DNA of 30,605 bases from Candidatus Nomurabacteria bacterium. GTDB taxonomy: Bacteria > Patescibacteriota > Minisyncoccia > Phycocordibacterales > UBA5272. Below, one piece after another: positions 22,663-30,601 of the stretch (within the stretch, counting starts at the first letter, position 1; each line of letters starts with the position of its first letter). Both the position numbers and the translations under genes were made by a program. The stretch is from contig DOZK01000003.1 of the NCBI GenBank assembly GCA_003518045.1, positions 1 to 30,605 of the forward strand. The letters run 5' to 3'. Under the pieces are notes generated by a model that saw only the letters and a program-made list of their open reading frames with translations, ran no database searches and was not told where the DNA came from.

Positions 22663-25380
22663 CTAACTATTCCACCTCTTCCACATTTCCTGCGCTTGCG
22701 CCTCATCTTCCGCCACGGCTAGTTCTTCTTTTGGTGGTACTGATGTTGAAGCTACTATTGGTACTGGTACTGGTTGCTTGCTACGTCCCGCACCACCAGT
22801 AGTTGGAATTATTAATGGAGAGCTACTAGGAGTTGAAGCAACAGTTTTGGGTAAAGGTGTTCCACCGGCTAACATTCTTATTTGATTAGCAAGGTCGTTA
22901 TTTCCATTTACTAGTTCTCTCATTAGATTTCTTGTTTCTTCAGCTGTTTTATTAGAGGCTATTCTTGCCGTATTGACTGCCTCCTGGGATGCCCTCTGTG
23001 TATTTTGGGCATCTATATTTATTTTCCTTAACTGATCATTTGCTTCAACTTTTTCAGCTATTACCTCATCAAGTCCAGCAGTTATAGCCATTTCTTTGCT
23101 TATAGTTCCTGGTTGGTGTTCCCCTCTCAATTTATCCAAAATATCTAATTGGGCTAAGAGTTTCTTATCATCAACCTGTCTTGCATTTGCGTAAAGATTT
23201 TCACGGGTTGATTGGTCAGCTGTTAGATAATTTGCCACGCGCTCCTTATTACGTTCTTCCTTAGCCGAATCTCTTGCAACTTTTGCTTCATATACCGTCT
23301 TGGTTTCAGCTGACATTTTTCCTATTGCTTTATTGTCAGTTGGAGCTTTATCAACATTACTAAATCGGTCTAAGTATTTTTTATTCTTCTCATCAGCCAC
23401 CATTTTCTTTCGCCCTTCTTCATCAGCGTTAACATATTGTTTCATTGTGTCCTCATCACCTTTCACAAATTTATTGTAAGCTTTTGAATTTTCATTAGCT
23501 CGACCAGTCCACTTAGCAAGGTTTCCCGTTGGGAGTCTTCTACCTAGATATTCTGCTCTAGCTTCATCATTTCCTATCTCCCCTGCCCTTTTAAAAGTTT
23601 TCTCTTCGTATTCTTCACGATTTTTTGTGTAACCATTTTGCCCACCTTTACCTAGATTGGTTATGCCAGCAGTACTAGCAAGGCTTTGGACAACACCAAA
23701 TTTACGGCTATCAAATGAAGCATCTCCAATTTTACTGAAAGTACTTTTTGCAGCATTACCAAGAACTCCTCCCCCCCAATCTTTTTTACCTAAATTAGCC
23801 GCAAATCTACCAACAGTATTTCTTCCTGCAAATCCCAAAGTTGCCGCTCCAGCACCGAGTGCCATTCCTGTTCCCATCCCTCCAGCTTTCCCTGCCCAAC
23901 TAGTTACTGTATCTCCCACGCTACCAGCAACTGTTTTTGTAACTTTATACATTACCCAAAGCATAACAAGCATCATAATTAAATTGAAAAATACCGCGGT
24001 AGTATTTGCCCCTGCTCCGGTTAAAGCAGAAGGTCCCTTATTTAGTCCACTAAAAATATCTAAAAATTTTAAAGTTAATGCGAGCATTATTGCAAATACT
24101 GGTGCCACAAAAAGTTGAGAAATAAATACTCCACGTAGCCACTTAGCTTTTTCTCCGAGTGCCGGGACTATTGTATCAACAAGTAAAATTGGAGATGCAA
24201 CAATTATACAAACCAAAAGAGCCGTTCTTGCAATTAACATCATTACAATCATAAAAAGTATATAGGCTGCGGACCCAACAATTCCAACAATGGCAATAGC
24301 ACCAGGTAGGCTTGTAACTTGATCTATAAAACCACCAGCGTTGGCACTATTAGGCAAAGAGGTGGCGCTTGAAACTAGTCCTTGTAGTCCCATTGACCTC
24401 ATTATTCTGGCGCCCGCAGTACCATCCCCACTTGGATTATCGGTAAGCAGAATATCATCACCAAGAGTTGTTTGGTAAATCTGAAGAGAGACAACATTGG
24501 AAATATCTACAAACACACGTACTATAGGATAGGAGAAGTTTACAAATAATCCAAACACAACAAGAAAGACAACATATTTTTTAAACTCCCCACTTTTACC
24601 TATTATGGCCATAAAGCCCACAAATAATCCTGCAAAGAATACAAATAGAGAAATAATTTGCCGAACAACTAGCCAAATATTATAAATCTCTTTTGGTGCA
24701 AATTCTGAAAATTTAAAAACCCCATGATACATCGCAAAGTTTAAAAGATTTGCAGACATCCAGAGGAAGAAACCAACGATATTAAGAATTATATTTTTTA
24801 CTATCCAAGTAGTTCCTGCGTCTATACAGTCGATAATAGAAGAATTAAATAGCGAAGTACATTTATCATAATCCTTTATTGAAGTTATTGAGTTTGTAGA
24901 TTTTGCTTGGGCGCTCTCTAAGTTATCAGGACTACCTAATTTTGCTATAGGGTCAATTGTTTTAGAGAGAAGTAACCCAAATTCGTCTATGACCTTACAT
25001 CCTTGAGCATCTTTAGTCGGAGTGTTGTCACAAAAAACAAACCTCTCCTGGGTATGATTATAATTCCTTGCTTCTTCTAGAGATTGTTTGAAAATTTCTT
25101 CCGGAGTTGGAGCTCCAATTAGTACGGGCTTAGGATTATTAAATCTATCTAAAAAAACTTGTTTTGTTTGTTTTACTGAGTTTATTAGTTTGGCTACAAG
25201 CGAAGGATTGATAGTTTTGGCAATAGTCAGTTCTTCTATTTTTTTATCAAAAATCGCAGTACCCTGATTTAAGTATGTTGCAAGATCATCCGCCGCATAC
25301 CCCTTCTCTGGAAATGCGAAACCACCGAAAAAAGCTGTGATGATTATGGATACAAAGGTAAATACCCAGAAGTGTTTCAT
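22663..25380 (-). CDS. VirB6/TrbL-like polytopic secretion channel protein, 905 aa
   Basis: A signal-like N-terminal helix (1-21) is followed by an extracytoplasmic domain with four cysteines (about 117-185), then about seven membrane helices between residues 190 and 490 with the compact pattern typical of VirB6/TrbL channels. The C-terminal 415 residues are hydrophilic: first Gly/Ala-rich, then Lys/Glu/Asn-rich coiled segments, and a Pro/Ser/Thr tail. Such long C-terminal extensions occur in VirB6 proteins of several intracellular or epibiotic bacteria. The start at 25380 is set by an extended -10 six bases upstream, not by the in-frame ATG at 25482. Confidence 0.82.
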   Translation of the reverse strand: MKHFWVFTFVSIIITAFFGGFAFPEKGYAADDLATYLNQGTAIFDKKIEELTIAKTINPSLVAKLINSVKQTKQVFLDRFNNPKPVLIGAPTPEEIFKQSLEEARNYNHTQERFVFCDNTPTKDAQGCKVIDEFGLLLSKTIDPIAKLGSPDNLESAQAKSTNSITSIKDYDKCTSLFNSSIIDCIDAGTTWIVKNIILNIVGFFLWMSANLLNFAMYHGVFKFSEFAPKEIYNIWLVVRQIISLFVFFAGLFVGFMAIIGKSGEFKKYVVFLVVFGLFVNFSYPIVRVFVDISNVVSLQIYQTTLGDDILLTDNPSGDGTAGARIMRSMGLQGLVSSATSLPNSANAGGFIDQVTSLPGAIAIVGIVGSAAYILFMIVMMLIARTALLVCIIVASPILLVDTIVPALGEKAKWLRGVFISQLFVAPVFAIMLALTLKFLDIFSGLNKGPSALTGAGANTTAVFFNLIMMLVMLWVMYKVTKTVAGSVGDTVTSWAGKAGGMGTGMALGAGAATLGFAGRNTVGRFAANLGKKDWGGGVLGNAAKSTFSKIGDASFDSRKFGVVQSLASTAGITNLGKGGQNGYTKNREEYEEKTFKRAGEIGNDEARAEYLGRRLPTGNLAKWTGRANENSKAYNKFVKGDEDTMKQYVNADEEGRKKMVADEKNKKYLDRFSNVDKAPTDNKAIGKMSAETKTVYEAKVARDSAKEERNKERVANYLTADQSTRENLYANARQVDDKKLLAQLDILDKLRGEHQPGTISKEMAITAGLDEVIAEKVEANDQLRKINIDAQNTQRASQEAVNTARIASNKTAEETRNLMRELVNGNNDLANQIRMLAGGTPLPKTVASTPSSSPLIIPTTGGAGRSKQPVPVPIVASTSVPPKEELAVAEDEAQAQEMWKRWNS

Positions 25381-25386
25381 ATTAAG

Positions 25387-25490
25387 AGTATAGCAGGTCG
25401 ACGAGCAATGGCGAGGAGATACTGAACACAACAGTGTGAATGTATAGAATAGCATTGGCGAGGAAGATACTGAGGATACCAATCCGAAGA
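25387..25490 (-). promoter_or_regulatory. Promoter and shared upstream segment of the VirB6-like gene
   Basis: TGC-TATACT (25387-25395) stands six bases before the ATG. Upstream lie CTCGTCGACCTG, TCTCCTCGCC and CTTCGGATTGGTATCCTCA (minus-strand reading). The same three blocks occur in the same order before the gene at 29085, but here one portion is duplicated internally (GCAATGGCGAGGAGATACTG versus GCATTGGCGAGGAAGATACTG-like plus-strand words). Confidence 0.6.
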
Positions 25491-25511
25491 GATTATTTAG
25501 ACAATAGACTT

Positions 25512-25675
25512 TTCAGCCAGAGGCTGATCAGCCTCTGGCTGAAGATTGTAGATAATACAAAAATATAGTCTAAGTCTTTACGAAGGCAAGGCCTTCGTAA
25601 AATTAAATCTTTCTGGACAAAGAAAGGAGGTTACAAGGGGTACCCTTGTTTTGTCCCCGACAAGGGTACCCCTTG
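25512..25675. repeat. Three successive perfect or near-perfect hairpins
   Basis: 25512-25543 is a perfect 32-bp palindrome (arms TTCAGCCAGAGGCTGA and complement). 25577-25601 is TTTACGAAGGC-AAG-GCCTTCGTAAA. 25634-25675 pairs CAAGGGGTACCCTTG with CAAGGGTACCCCTTG, each arm itself nearly palindromic around GGTACC. The first is framed by TTTAGACAATAGAC and GATTGTAGATAAT words. Together they fill the gap 25381-25828 with repeat G; no gene is seen. Confidence 0.75.
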
Positions 25676-25707
25676 CAAAAAGATTGAATTATGAAACTCG
25701 TATTTGT

Positions 25708-25785
25708 GTCTTTCCAACGAAAGTTGGAATCCAGTGTCGTGCTTTAAAATTAGAAACACTGGATCCTGATTTTCATCAGGATGAC
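25708..25785. repeat. Paired hairpin repeat, copy G
   Basis: The left half (from 25708) has the CCAAC/GTTGG stem of copy F; the right half (25756-25785) has the CCTGAT/ATCAGG stem of copy D. The spacer is about 17 bases. This mixed pairing shows that halves with different stems can combine. Confidence 0.85.
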
Positions 25786-25828
25786 AACCAAAACAAAGAG
25801 TTTCGTAACTCAAAGTAATTAAAAGAAA

Positions 25829-26047
25829 CTATTTCTTCTCCCAAAATTCTTCTTTGGTCATATTAAGATCAGAAAGAATAGCCAAAAATACTCCAATACT
25901 AATTTCTTTTCCACCATGAATAGGAATTACAATTCTTTTTCCTTCTGTATTTTTAAAGATAGCGTGGCTACCACTTTGCCTAGATAATACATACCCGAGT
26001 GATTTTAAAACTTTTTCAATTTCTCTTGCTTTTGGAAGTTTTGGCAT
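25829..26047 (-). CDS. hicA: HicA-family toxin, 72 aa
   Basis: Small mRNA-cleaving toxin of the double-stranded RNA-binding fold. Pattern: LPKAREIEKVLKSLGYVLSR, then GSHAIFKN with catalytic His28, then IPIHGGKEISIGVFLAILSDL. The length is normal. It begins two bases after the hicB stop, as in antitoxin-first hicBA operons. The system interrupts the secretion cluster between the 583-aa and VirB6-like genes. Confidence 0.92.
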   Translation of the reverse strand: MPKLPKAREIEKVLKSLGYVLSRQSGSHAIFKNTEGKRIVIPIHGGKEISIGVFLAILSDLNMTKEEFWEKK

Positions 26048-26049
26048 AT

Positions 26050-26289
26050 TTATGCGGACACTTCAACAGACATAAAACTTATAGTTTTTCTTTTTGGAAT
26101 TTTCATTCTGTCTTCTTTTAAATCTTGTATGTAAAGCGAAAGAACATCTTGTATATTTTTTACAGCCTCAGCAAATGTCTTACCAGAAGTGTAACAGCCC
26201 TGTAATGTTGGGGCTGTAGCAAAAAAACTATTTCCACTGTCTTTTTCTATAAGAACTGGAAATTCATACATTTTTAATACTTTTTTCAT
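26050..26289 (-). CDS. hicB: HicB-family antitoxin, 79 aa
   Basis: Partial RNase H-like fold antitoxin that neutralises HicA. FPVLIEKDSGNSFFATAPTLQGCYTSGKTFAEAVKNIQDVL is the typical HicB core; there is little sequence beyond it (IPKRKTISFMSVEVSA), so a separate DNA-binding domain is probably missing. The start at 26289 is chosen because TGT-TATTAT ends six bases upstream; a frame to 26316 would cover that box. Confidence 0.9.
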   Translation of the reverse strand: MKKVLKMYEFPVLIEKDSGNSFFATAPTLQGCYTSGKTFAEAVKNIQDVLSLYIQDLKEDRMKIPKRKTISFMSVEVSA

Positions 26290-26330
26290 ATGTTTATAAT
26301 AACATATAAAGCCCATTCAGAAAAAGGAAA

Positions 26331-26363
26331 CAAAAAACACCACTTTCGTGATGTGTTTTGTTG
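26331..26363 (-). terminator. Probable terminator after the 583-aa secreted protein gene
   Basis: On the minus strand AAAACAC-AT-CAC-GAAA-GTG-GTGTTTTTTG makes a stem with a small bulge, a GAAA loop and a T run. It ends the upstream operon before hicB. Confidence 0.6.
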
Positions 26364-26400
26364 GCATCTGGCTCTAGTTTAATATTAACCGCTAACCATC

Positions 26401-28152
26401 CTACATCCCTGACCCACCGTATCCACCCGTTCTTTGAAATTCCAAATCTTGCCTTGTTTTTGTGCAAGTAGCATCCATATTAAATATCTCCCCACCTTCT
26501 ATCGTACTAATTTGTAACTCTCCAGCGAATTCCATTTGCTTACCAACCTCAGCTATTCCGGAAGTTAAACTTGGTAAGTCGTTATCTCTTACTTTATCTT
26601 GATAGTTTTTAAATATGGCAGATATTTCGTCAGTTGAGTTAGAGTTGTCTATACTAGTAATTGTATTTTTAACTAAAGTAGAAGTTAAATCTATTTTTTT
26701 TAATTCAGTTGTTATTTTATTTGCTTCCGCAGTGTTAGTATTTTTCTTTTCATTATAAAAACTTTGTGCTGCGACAAATCGAGGGTCAGCGGACGTAAAT
26801 TCATCATATTTAGCTACGAGATTATCATAACAACTTTTTATTTTTTCTAATTCAGTATTGTATGAATTTATTGTAGCAATATAATTATTATTTGATTTTT
26901 TCAAATCGTCCAACGCCTTTTGATGTTGTTTTAAGAAATCTTTTGGAGCATCAGAAACAACAGTTTTTGATTGTGGATTGTTTTTTAAATCTTGGGAATA
27001 ACCAACAGACGAAGTGTAAGTAGTATTTACTGATGTCGTAGTAGGAAGAGATGCGGTTGTTGGAATAGATACAGTTCCCTGTGTGCCATTATTTCCACTA
27101 CCAGAGCTTCCACCAGATGAGCCAGTTATTCCTTGCATTGTAGAAGAGAAGCCTTTAAATAAACTTACAGCATTGAATGCCGTTCCTATAATAGACCCTG
27201 CTCCACTACCAAAGGAACTAATTGCCACTTTCATATCGGCGCCCAGTGCATCTTGAAATTGTTTACTCAATACGCTAGATGCTTGACTGATAGTTTCTTC
27301 TAAGCACATTCCATTTGATGCCATTTTTGTACAAGTCGTTTTACTTTTTATTCCGGATGTTGAATCTACTTTTGCTAAAGCTACTTTTTCAGAAGCAGCT
27401 TTATTTATTTCTATCTGAACCAGTTGTCCCTCCGTATAAGCATTCTTGCCACTTGTAATTGCATATAATGTATCAATAGAAGGATTGTTATTACTATCAT
27501 TCATTAATCTTTTTGCAAGAGCTGGATCAGTTGCTGGGTTGCCAACACAAAGAGAATTATTTAGATTTGCTTTTACTGTATTATAGTCTCCTCCAGATAA
27601 AGTGATTTGTGACCTTGCTTTTGCAGAAAGAGAGGTGTCATTACAAATTTTTGCTTTTTGCATTAATGCAATAGTTGGTTGATTTATAGAAGCTATTTTT
27701 GTAGCAAGAGAAGAATTGTCCACCTTTGCTTTAGCAACTACAGAATTCATTATGCTATTACTAAAAACTCCATTTTGTTTTGCAAGAGCATCTACTCCAC
27801 CTTGCGTAACTGCAATACCTTTATTCTTTAAATATAATTCCGGGTTTTTAACTAAAAGCGGGTCTCCACCAGTTGAGGCTGTAATTAAAGTGTTTACCAG
27901 TTGTCCATTTCTAGCTATTTGCACCAATGTCGCAGCATCTTTCAGTGGTTTTAATACTGTATTATTTACAGTGTCAAGGACTTGGTTTACTGAGCCTATA
28001 TTTTCTACCACTGCCATGTAACTTTGTTTTATAGAATCTGACACCCCTTGACCAACATTATAACAATTACCACAAAAAATCGCTTTGGCTGGTAAAGATG
28101 CAGAGATATAAAAGACTACGGTTAGAATTAAATAAAGAATAGTTTTTTTCAT
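26401..28152 (-). CDS. Secreted helical protein of the secretion cluster, 583 aa (VirB5/TrbJ-like?)
   Basis: A signal peptide (about 1-24, ending AKA) precedes FCGNCYNVGQ. The mature protein is largely helical and rich in Ala, Ser, Asn, Lys and Thr; it has a Gly/Ser-rich break (about 340-365) and a second helical part with ending YGGSGM. A secreted helical protein next to a VirB6-like gene recalls VirB5/TrbJ pilus-associated proteins, but no diagnostic motif is seen. Six or more cysteines are spread over the protein. It starts nine bases after the 307-aa gene, so they probably share a transcript. Confidence 0.7.
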   Translation of the reverse strand: MKKTILYLILTVVFYISASLPAKAIFCGNCYNVGQGVSDSIKQSYMAVVENIGSVNQVLDTVNNTVLKPLKDAATLVQIARNGQLVNTLITASTGGDPLLVKNPELYLKNKGIAVTQGGVDALAKQNGVFSNSIMNSVVAKAKVDNSSLATKIASINQPTIALMQKAKICNDTSLSAKARSQITLSGGDYNTVKANLNNSLCVGNPATDPALAKRLMNDSNNNPSIDTLYAITSGKNAYTEGQLVQIEINKAASEKVALAKVDSTSGIKSKTTCTKMASNGMCLEETISQASSVLSKQFQDALGADMKVAISSFGSGAGSIIGTAFNAVSLFKGFSSTMQGITGSSGGSSGSGNNGTQGTVSIPTTASLPTTTSVNTTYTSSVGYSQDLKNNPQSKTVVSDAPKDFLKQHQKALDDLKKSNNNYIATINSYNTELEKIKSCYDNLVAKYDEFTSADPRFVAAQSFYNEKKNTNTAEANKITTELKKIDLTSTLVKNTITSIDNSNSTDEISAIFKNYQDKVRDNDLPSLTSGIAEVGKQMEFAGELQISTIEGGEIFNMDATCTKTRQDLEFQRTGGYGGSGM

Positions 28153-28161
28153 AAGTTTGTA

Positions 28162-29085
28162 TTATTTCATAGTATAACCCGCAGTAAATACATAGCCAGC
28201 ATCTTTTGCAGAGAAGACAACATTTTTTGTGTCAAAATATTTAGACAAGTCTTTATATAAAGAGAGTGTGTATACAGACACTTCAACATATTTCTCTAAT
28301 GAAATTCTACCGCGAAGGGGGTCATTTGCTAGTTGTGATAAATTATATAAATTATCACGATACTCAGCGACTTGATTGACTGTAATTATATGATAAGTAG
28401 AGGCAGATAATGGAACAGAAAGAGCTAGAAGTTTTTTAATAATAGTATCAACTTTTTTGTAATCATTTGTAACAGGTTCTAAAGATTTTTCATTTTGTGT
28501 ATTTAAATAATCAAACACCCCAGCCATGCCTTCTTTAATAGAAGCTTCTGTAATCATATCTTTTAAAATTAAAGCTAAATTATTTCCATAAGTTTTAATT
28601 GAGTCCTTACTTTCAGCTTGTGAAACATTTATATCTTTAACAAGATAAGTAGTAGGAATAATTTTTGCAAGCTCTTGTTCCATTAATTGATTTAAAATGT
28701 CATCTTGTGTAGTTTCATCACCTCCCCCATTTTCATTTAAATAAGTTGAAGATACAAAAAGATTTTTTGAAAAAGAGGCCGTTAAATTATCTGGGTCATT
28801 TAATATGTCTAAATCTTTTTGATTAACCGGAGTTTCTTTAAGTTTTGCTAATTCTTCTGGTTGATTTTTAAAAGCCATTTCGGTTAAATCTTTCCAGGTT
28901 GCAGGCCCCCCTTCTTTATTTTTTCCTACAGTGTCAATTATTTGTACAGAAGTTAAATCAGAAGAAGCATCACTTTTTTTATCGCTCACTCCAAACCATG
29001 AGGCTGGAATAATAGCAGATGAAGCGGTTATTAAAAGTAGCACAGCTAATAAAATTAAATATTTGCGATTAGTCATTTGTTCCAT
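28162..29085 (-). CDS. Membrane-anchored protein of the secretion cluster, 307 aa
   Basis: A short N terminus with NRKY is followed by one helix (about 8-27, LILLAVLLLITASSAIIPA) and a mature, mainly helical, extracytoplasmic domain with acidic and Asn-rich parts. No cysteines or recognised motifs. It is the first gene of the cluster in reading direction. TGT-TATACT ends six bases before this ATG; the frame to 29175 would run across the promoter. Function unknown; a structural secretion component is inferred from the location. Confidence 0.7.
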   Translation of the reverse strand: MEQMTNRKYLILLAVLLLITASSAIIPASWFGVSDKKSDASSDLTSVQIIDTVGKNKEGGPATWKDLTEMAFKNQPEELAKLKETPVNQKDLDILNDPDNLTASFSKNLFVSSTYLNENGGGDETTQDDILNQLMEQELAKIIPTTYLVKDINVSQAESKDSIKTYGNNLALILKDMITEASIKEGMAGVFDYLNTQNEKSLEPVTNDYKKVDTIIKKLLALSVPLSASTYHIITVNQVAEYRDNLYNLSQLANDPLRGRISLEKYVEVSVYTLSLYKDLSKYFDTKNVVFSAKDAGYVFTAGYTMK

Positions 29086-29091
29086 AGGAAT

Positions 29092-29150
29092 AGTATAACA
29101 GGTCGACGAGTAGAGACGAGGAGATATTGAGGATACCAATCCGAAGCTGT
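29092..29150 (-). promoter_or_regulatory. Promoter and shared upstream segment of the 307-aa gene
   Basis: TGT-TATACT (29092-29100), six bases from the ATG. Upstream are CTCGTCGACCTG, TCTCCTCGTC and CTTCGGATTGGTATCCTCA in the same order as before the VirB6-like gene at 25380. This suggests copied regulatory DNA. Confidence 0.6.
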
Positions 29151-29210
29151 AGAAGAGACAGTAGACATTAGACAACAGAAAAAATAAAATAATGGGATCT
29201 TTCGGTGGTT

Positions 29211-29343
29211 GTCATTCCAAACTTGATTTGGAACCTGCCTCGCCGGCAGGTCCAGTGTCTTTAATTAAGGCAAATTAGTAACCAGTGGGCAGTAAGCAGT
29301 AATACAAACACAGACACTGGATCCTGATTTTCATCAGGATGAC
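29211..29343. repeat. Paired hairpin repeat, copy H, with nested GC palindrome
   Basis: The left half (29211-29259) has the CCAAA/TTTGG stem of copy D but is split after GGA by a 19-bp palindrome (29233-29251, ACCTGCCTCGCCGGCAGGT). The right half (29313-29343) has the CCTGAT/ATCAGG stem. The 53-base spacer contains AGTAACCAGTGGGCAGTAAG-type words, also seen near 4501. It lies in the gap between the 307-aa gene and rsmA. Confidence 0.8.
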
Positions 29344-29359
29344 AACAAAAAATGTAATT

Positions 29360-30175
29360 TTATTTTGTAAGGAAGTTAGATATTTGTAACCAAATATCTA
29401 ATGGCAAATCCTCCGCTCTAATTTTTTCTGATATTTTAAGTTCTTCAAAAAGTTTTTGGAATTCTTCCCTATTTTTACTTTCTTTAAAAACTTCTAGTAA
29501 GTTTGATATTAAAAATTTTCTTTTATGTGCAAAGCCAGCATGCAATGTTTTGAAAAACATTTCTTCATGATATTGATTTTTAAAATTCTTTCGTGAAATA
29601 TTATTTATTTGTAAAACAGCACTATCTACTGATGGAATTGGATTAAAACTCCCCTTATTTACTCTATAAACCAGCTTTGGCCCACCGTAAACTTTTACAG
29701 AAAGAGAAAGAATTGATTCTTTTTTATCACGAGCTACAACTCTTTCGGCAACTTCTTTTTGAACAAGCACAACCATTTTTGATGGTGAATTTTTATGTGA
29801 AAGATATCGAGAGAGAATAGCACCAGTGATGTAATAGGGAATATTGGCTATTAGTTTGTAAGTGGAAAGTGGAGGGTAGAAAGTGGAAGGCTCAAAAAGA
29901 AGGGCGTCGCCTTCAATGACTACAAGTTGCCCACTTTTAATTTCAGGAGCAAATATTTCGGAAAGTACAGGAATTAAATCTCTATCTTTTTCTAAAGCGA
30001 CAACTTTTGCTCCAGAGTCTAATAATCCACGAGTCAAAAATCCCCTACCTGGGCCAATTTCTAAAACAACATCACCTTTTGTGAGTTCTCCAGCATTAAC
30101 AATGACAATACGCGCAGGAATTGATGTTAAAAAATTTTGCCCGAGAGACTTCTTTGGTGTCATGATGTTGTACAC
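29360..30175 (-). CDS. rsmA: 16S rRNA (adenine-N6,N6) dimethyltransferase RsmA/KsgA, 271 aa
   Basis: SAM-dependent enzyme that dimethylates the two adjacent adenines in the 3'-terminal hairpin of 16S rRNA. It has PKKSLGQNFL near the start, the SAM loop LEIGPGRG (38-45), EKDRDLIPVL, the GDALLF segment and the catalytic NIPYY (111-115, a variant of NLPY), then the C-terminal helical domain. The length is typical. The start is uncertain: GTG at 30175 follows TATAAT by five bases (leaderless), while ATG at 30163 gives a protein four residues shorter. Confidence 0.94.
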   Translation of the reverse strand: MYNIMTPKKSLGQNFLTSIPARIVIVNAGELTKGDVVLEIGPGRGFLTRGLLDSGAKVVALEKDRDLIPVLSEIFAPEIKSGQLVVIEGDALLFEPSTFYPPLSTYKLIANIPYYITGAILSRYLSHKNSPSKMVVLVQKEVAERVVARDKKESILSLSVKVYGGPKLVYRVNKGSFNPIPSVDSAVLQINNISRKNFKNQYHEEMFFKTLHAGFAHKRKFLISNLLEVFKESKNREEFQKLFEELKISEKIRAEDLPLDIWLQISNFLTK

Positions 30176-30277
30176 TGTATATTATAGAGCTTGAATAAGC
30201 AAATTTAGAAACTTCTATAGAATAAATAATTTTTAATTTGAAATTTTTAATTTTTAATCAATAAAATAATTAAACAA

Positions 30278-30601
30278 ATGACAAAAATCACTATATATGA
30301 TTTGGAAGAAAGGACGACGGTCTTTAGTAAGAAAGTTCTTTTATTTTGTAAATCATTACCACAAGACGCCGTAACAAAACCATTATTATCACAATTGGTT
30401 AGGTCATGTACGAGTATTGGAGCAAATTATATGGAAGCCAATGGTGCGAGTTCTAAAAAAGATTTTGCAAATAAAGTCTTTATTTGCAAAAAAGAAGCAA
30501 AAGAAACGATGTATTGGCTACATCTTCTGGGCGAACTCTTTAAAGATAAAAGAGAAGAAATTATACCTTTGTATAGAGAAAGCGAGTTAATTAACATTTA
30601 G
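30278..30601 (+). CDS. Four-helix-bundle protein (S23/IVP-like), 107 aa
   Basis: Matches the family originally described as a 23S rRNA intervening-sequence protein: LEERTTVFSKKVLLFCKSLP, then LLSQLVRSCTSIGANYMEANGASSKKDFANKVFICKKEAKETMYWLHLL. These proteins form pentameric four-helix bundles and many are encoded far from rRNA genes, often in repeat-rich, mobile-looking places. Function is unknown. At 107 residues it is slightly short for the family, but it ends with its own TAG four bases before the window edge. Confidence 0.85.
   Translation: MTKITIYDLEERTTVFSKKVLLFCKSLPQDAVTKPLLSQLVRSCTSIGANYMEANGASSKKDFANKVFICKKEAKETMYWLHLLGELFKDKREEIIPLYRESELINI

Noticed and set aside
25381..25482. Longer start for the VirB6-like gene, and the parallel extension of the 29085 gene
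   Set aside because: Both extensions translate the shared upstream control DNA; the signal-like helices begin at 25380 and 29085.
25631..25813. Minus-strand frame of 60 codons in the gap after hicA
   Set aside because: It translates the hairpin stack and repeat G (CHPDENQDPV-type string); no promoter or recognisable protein.
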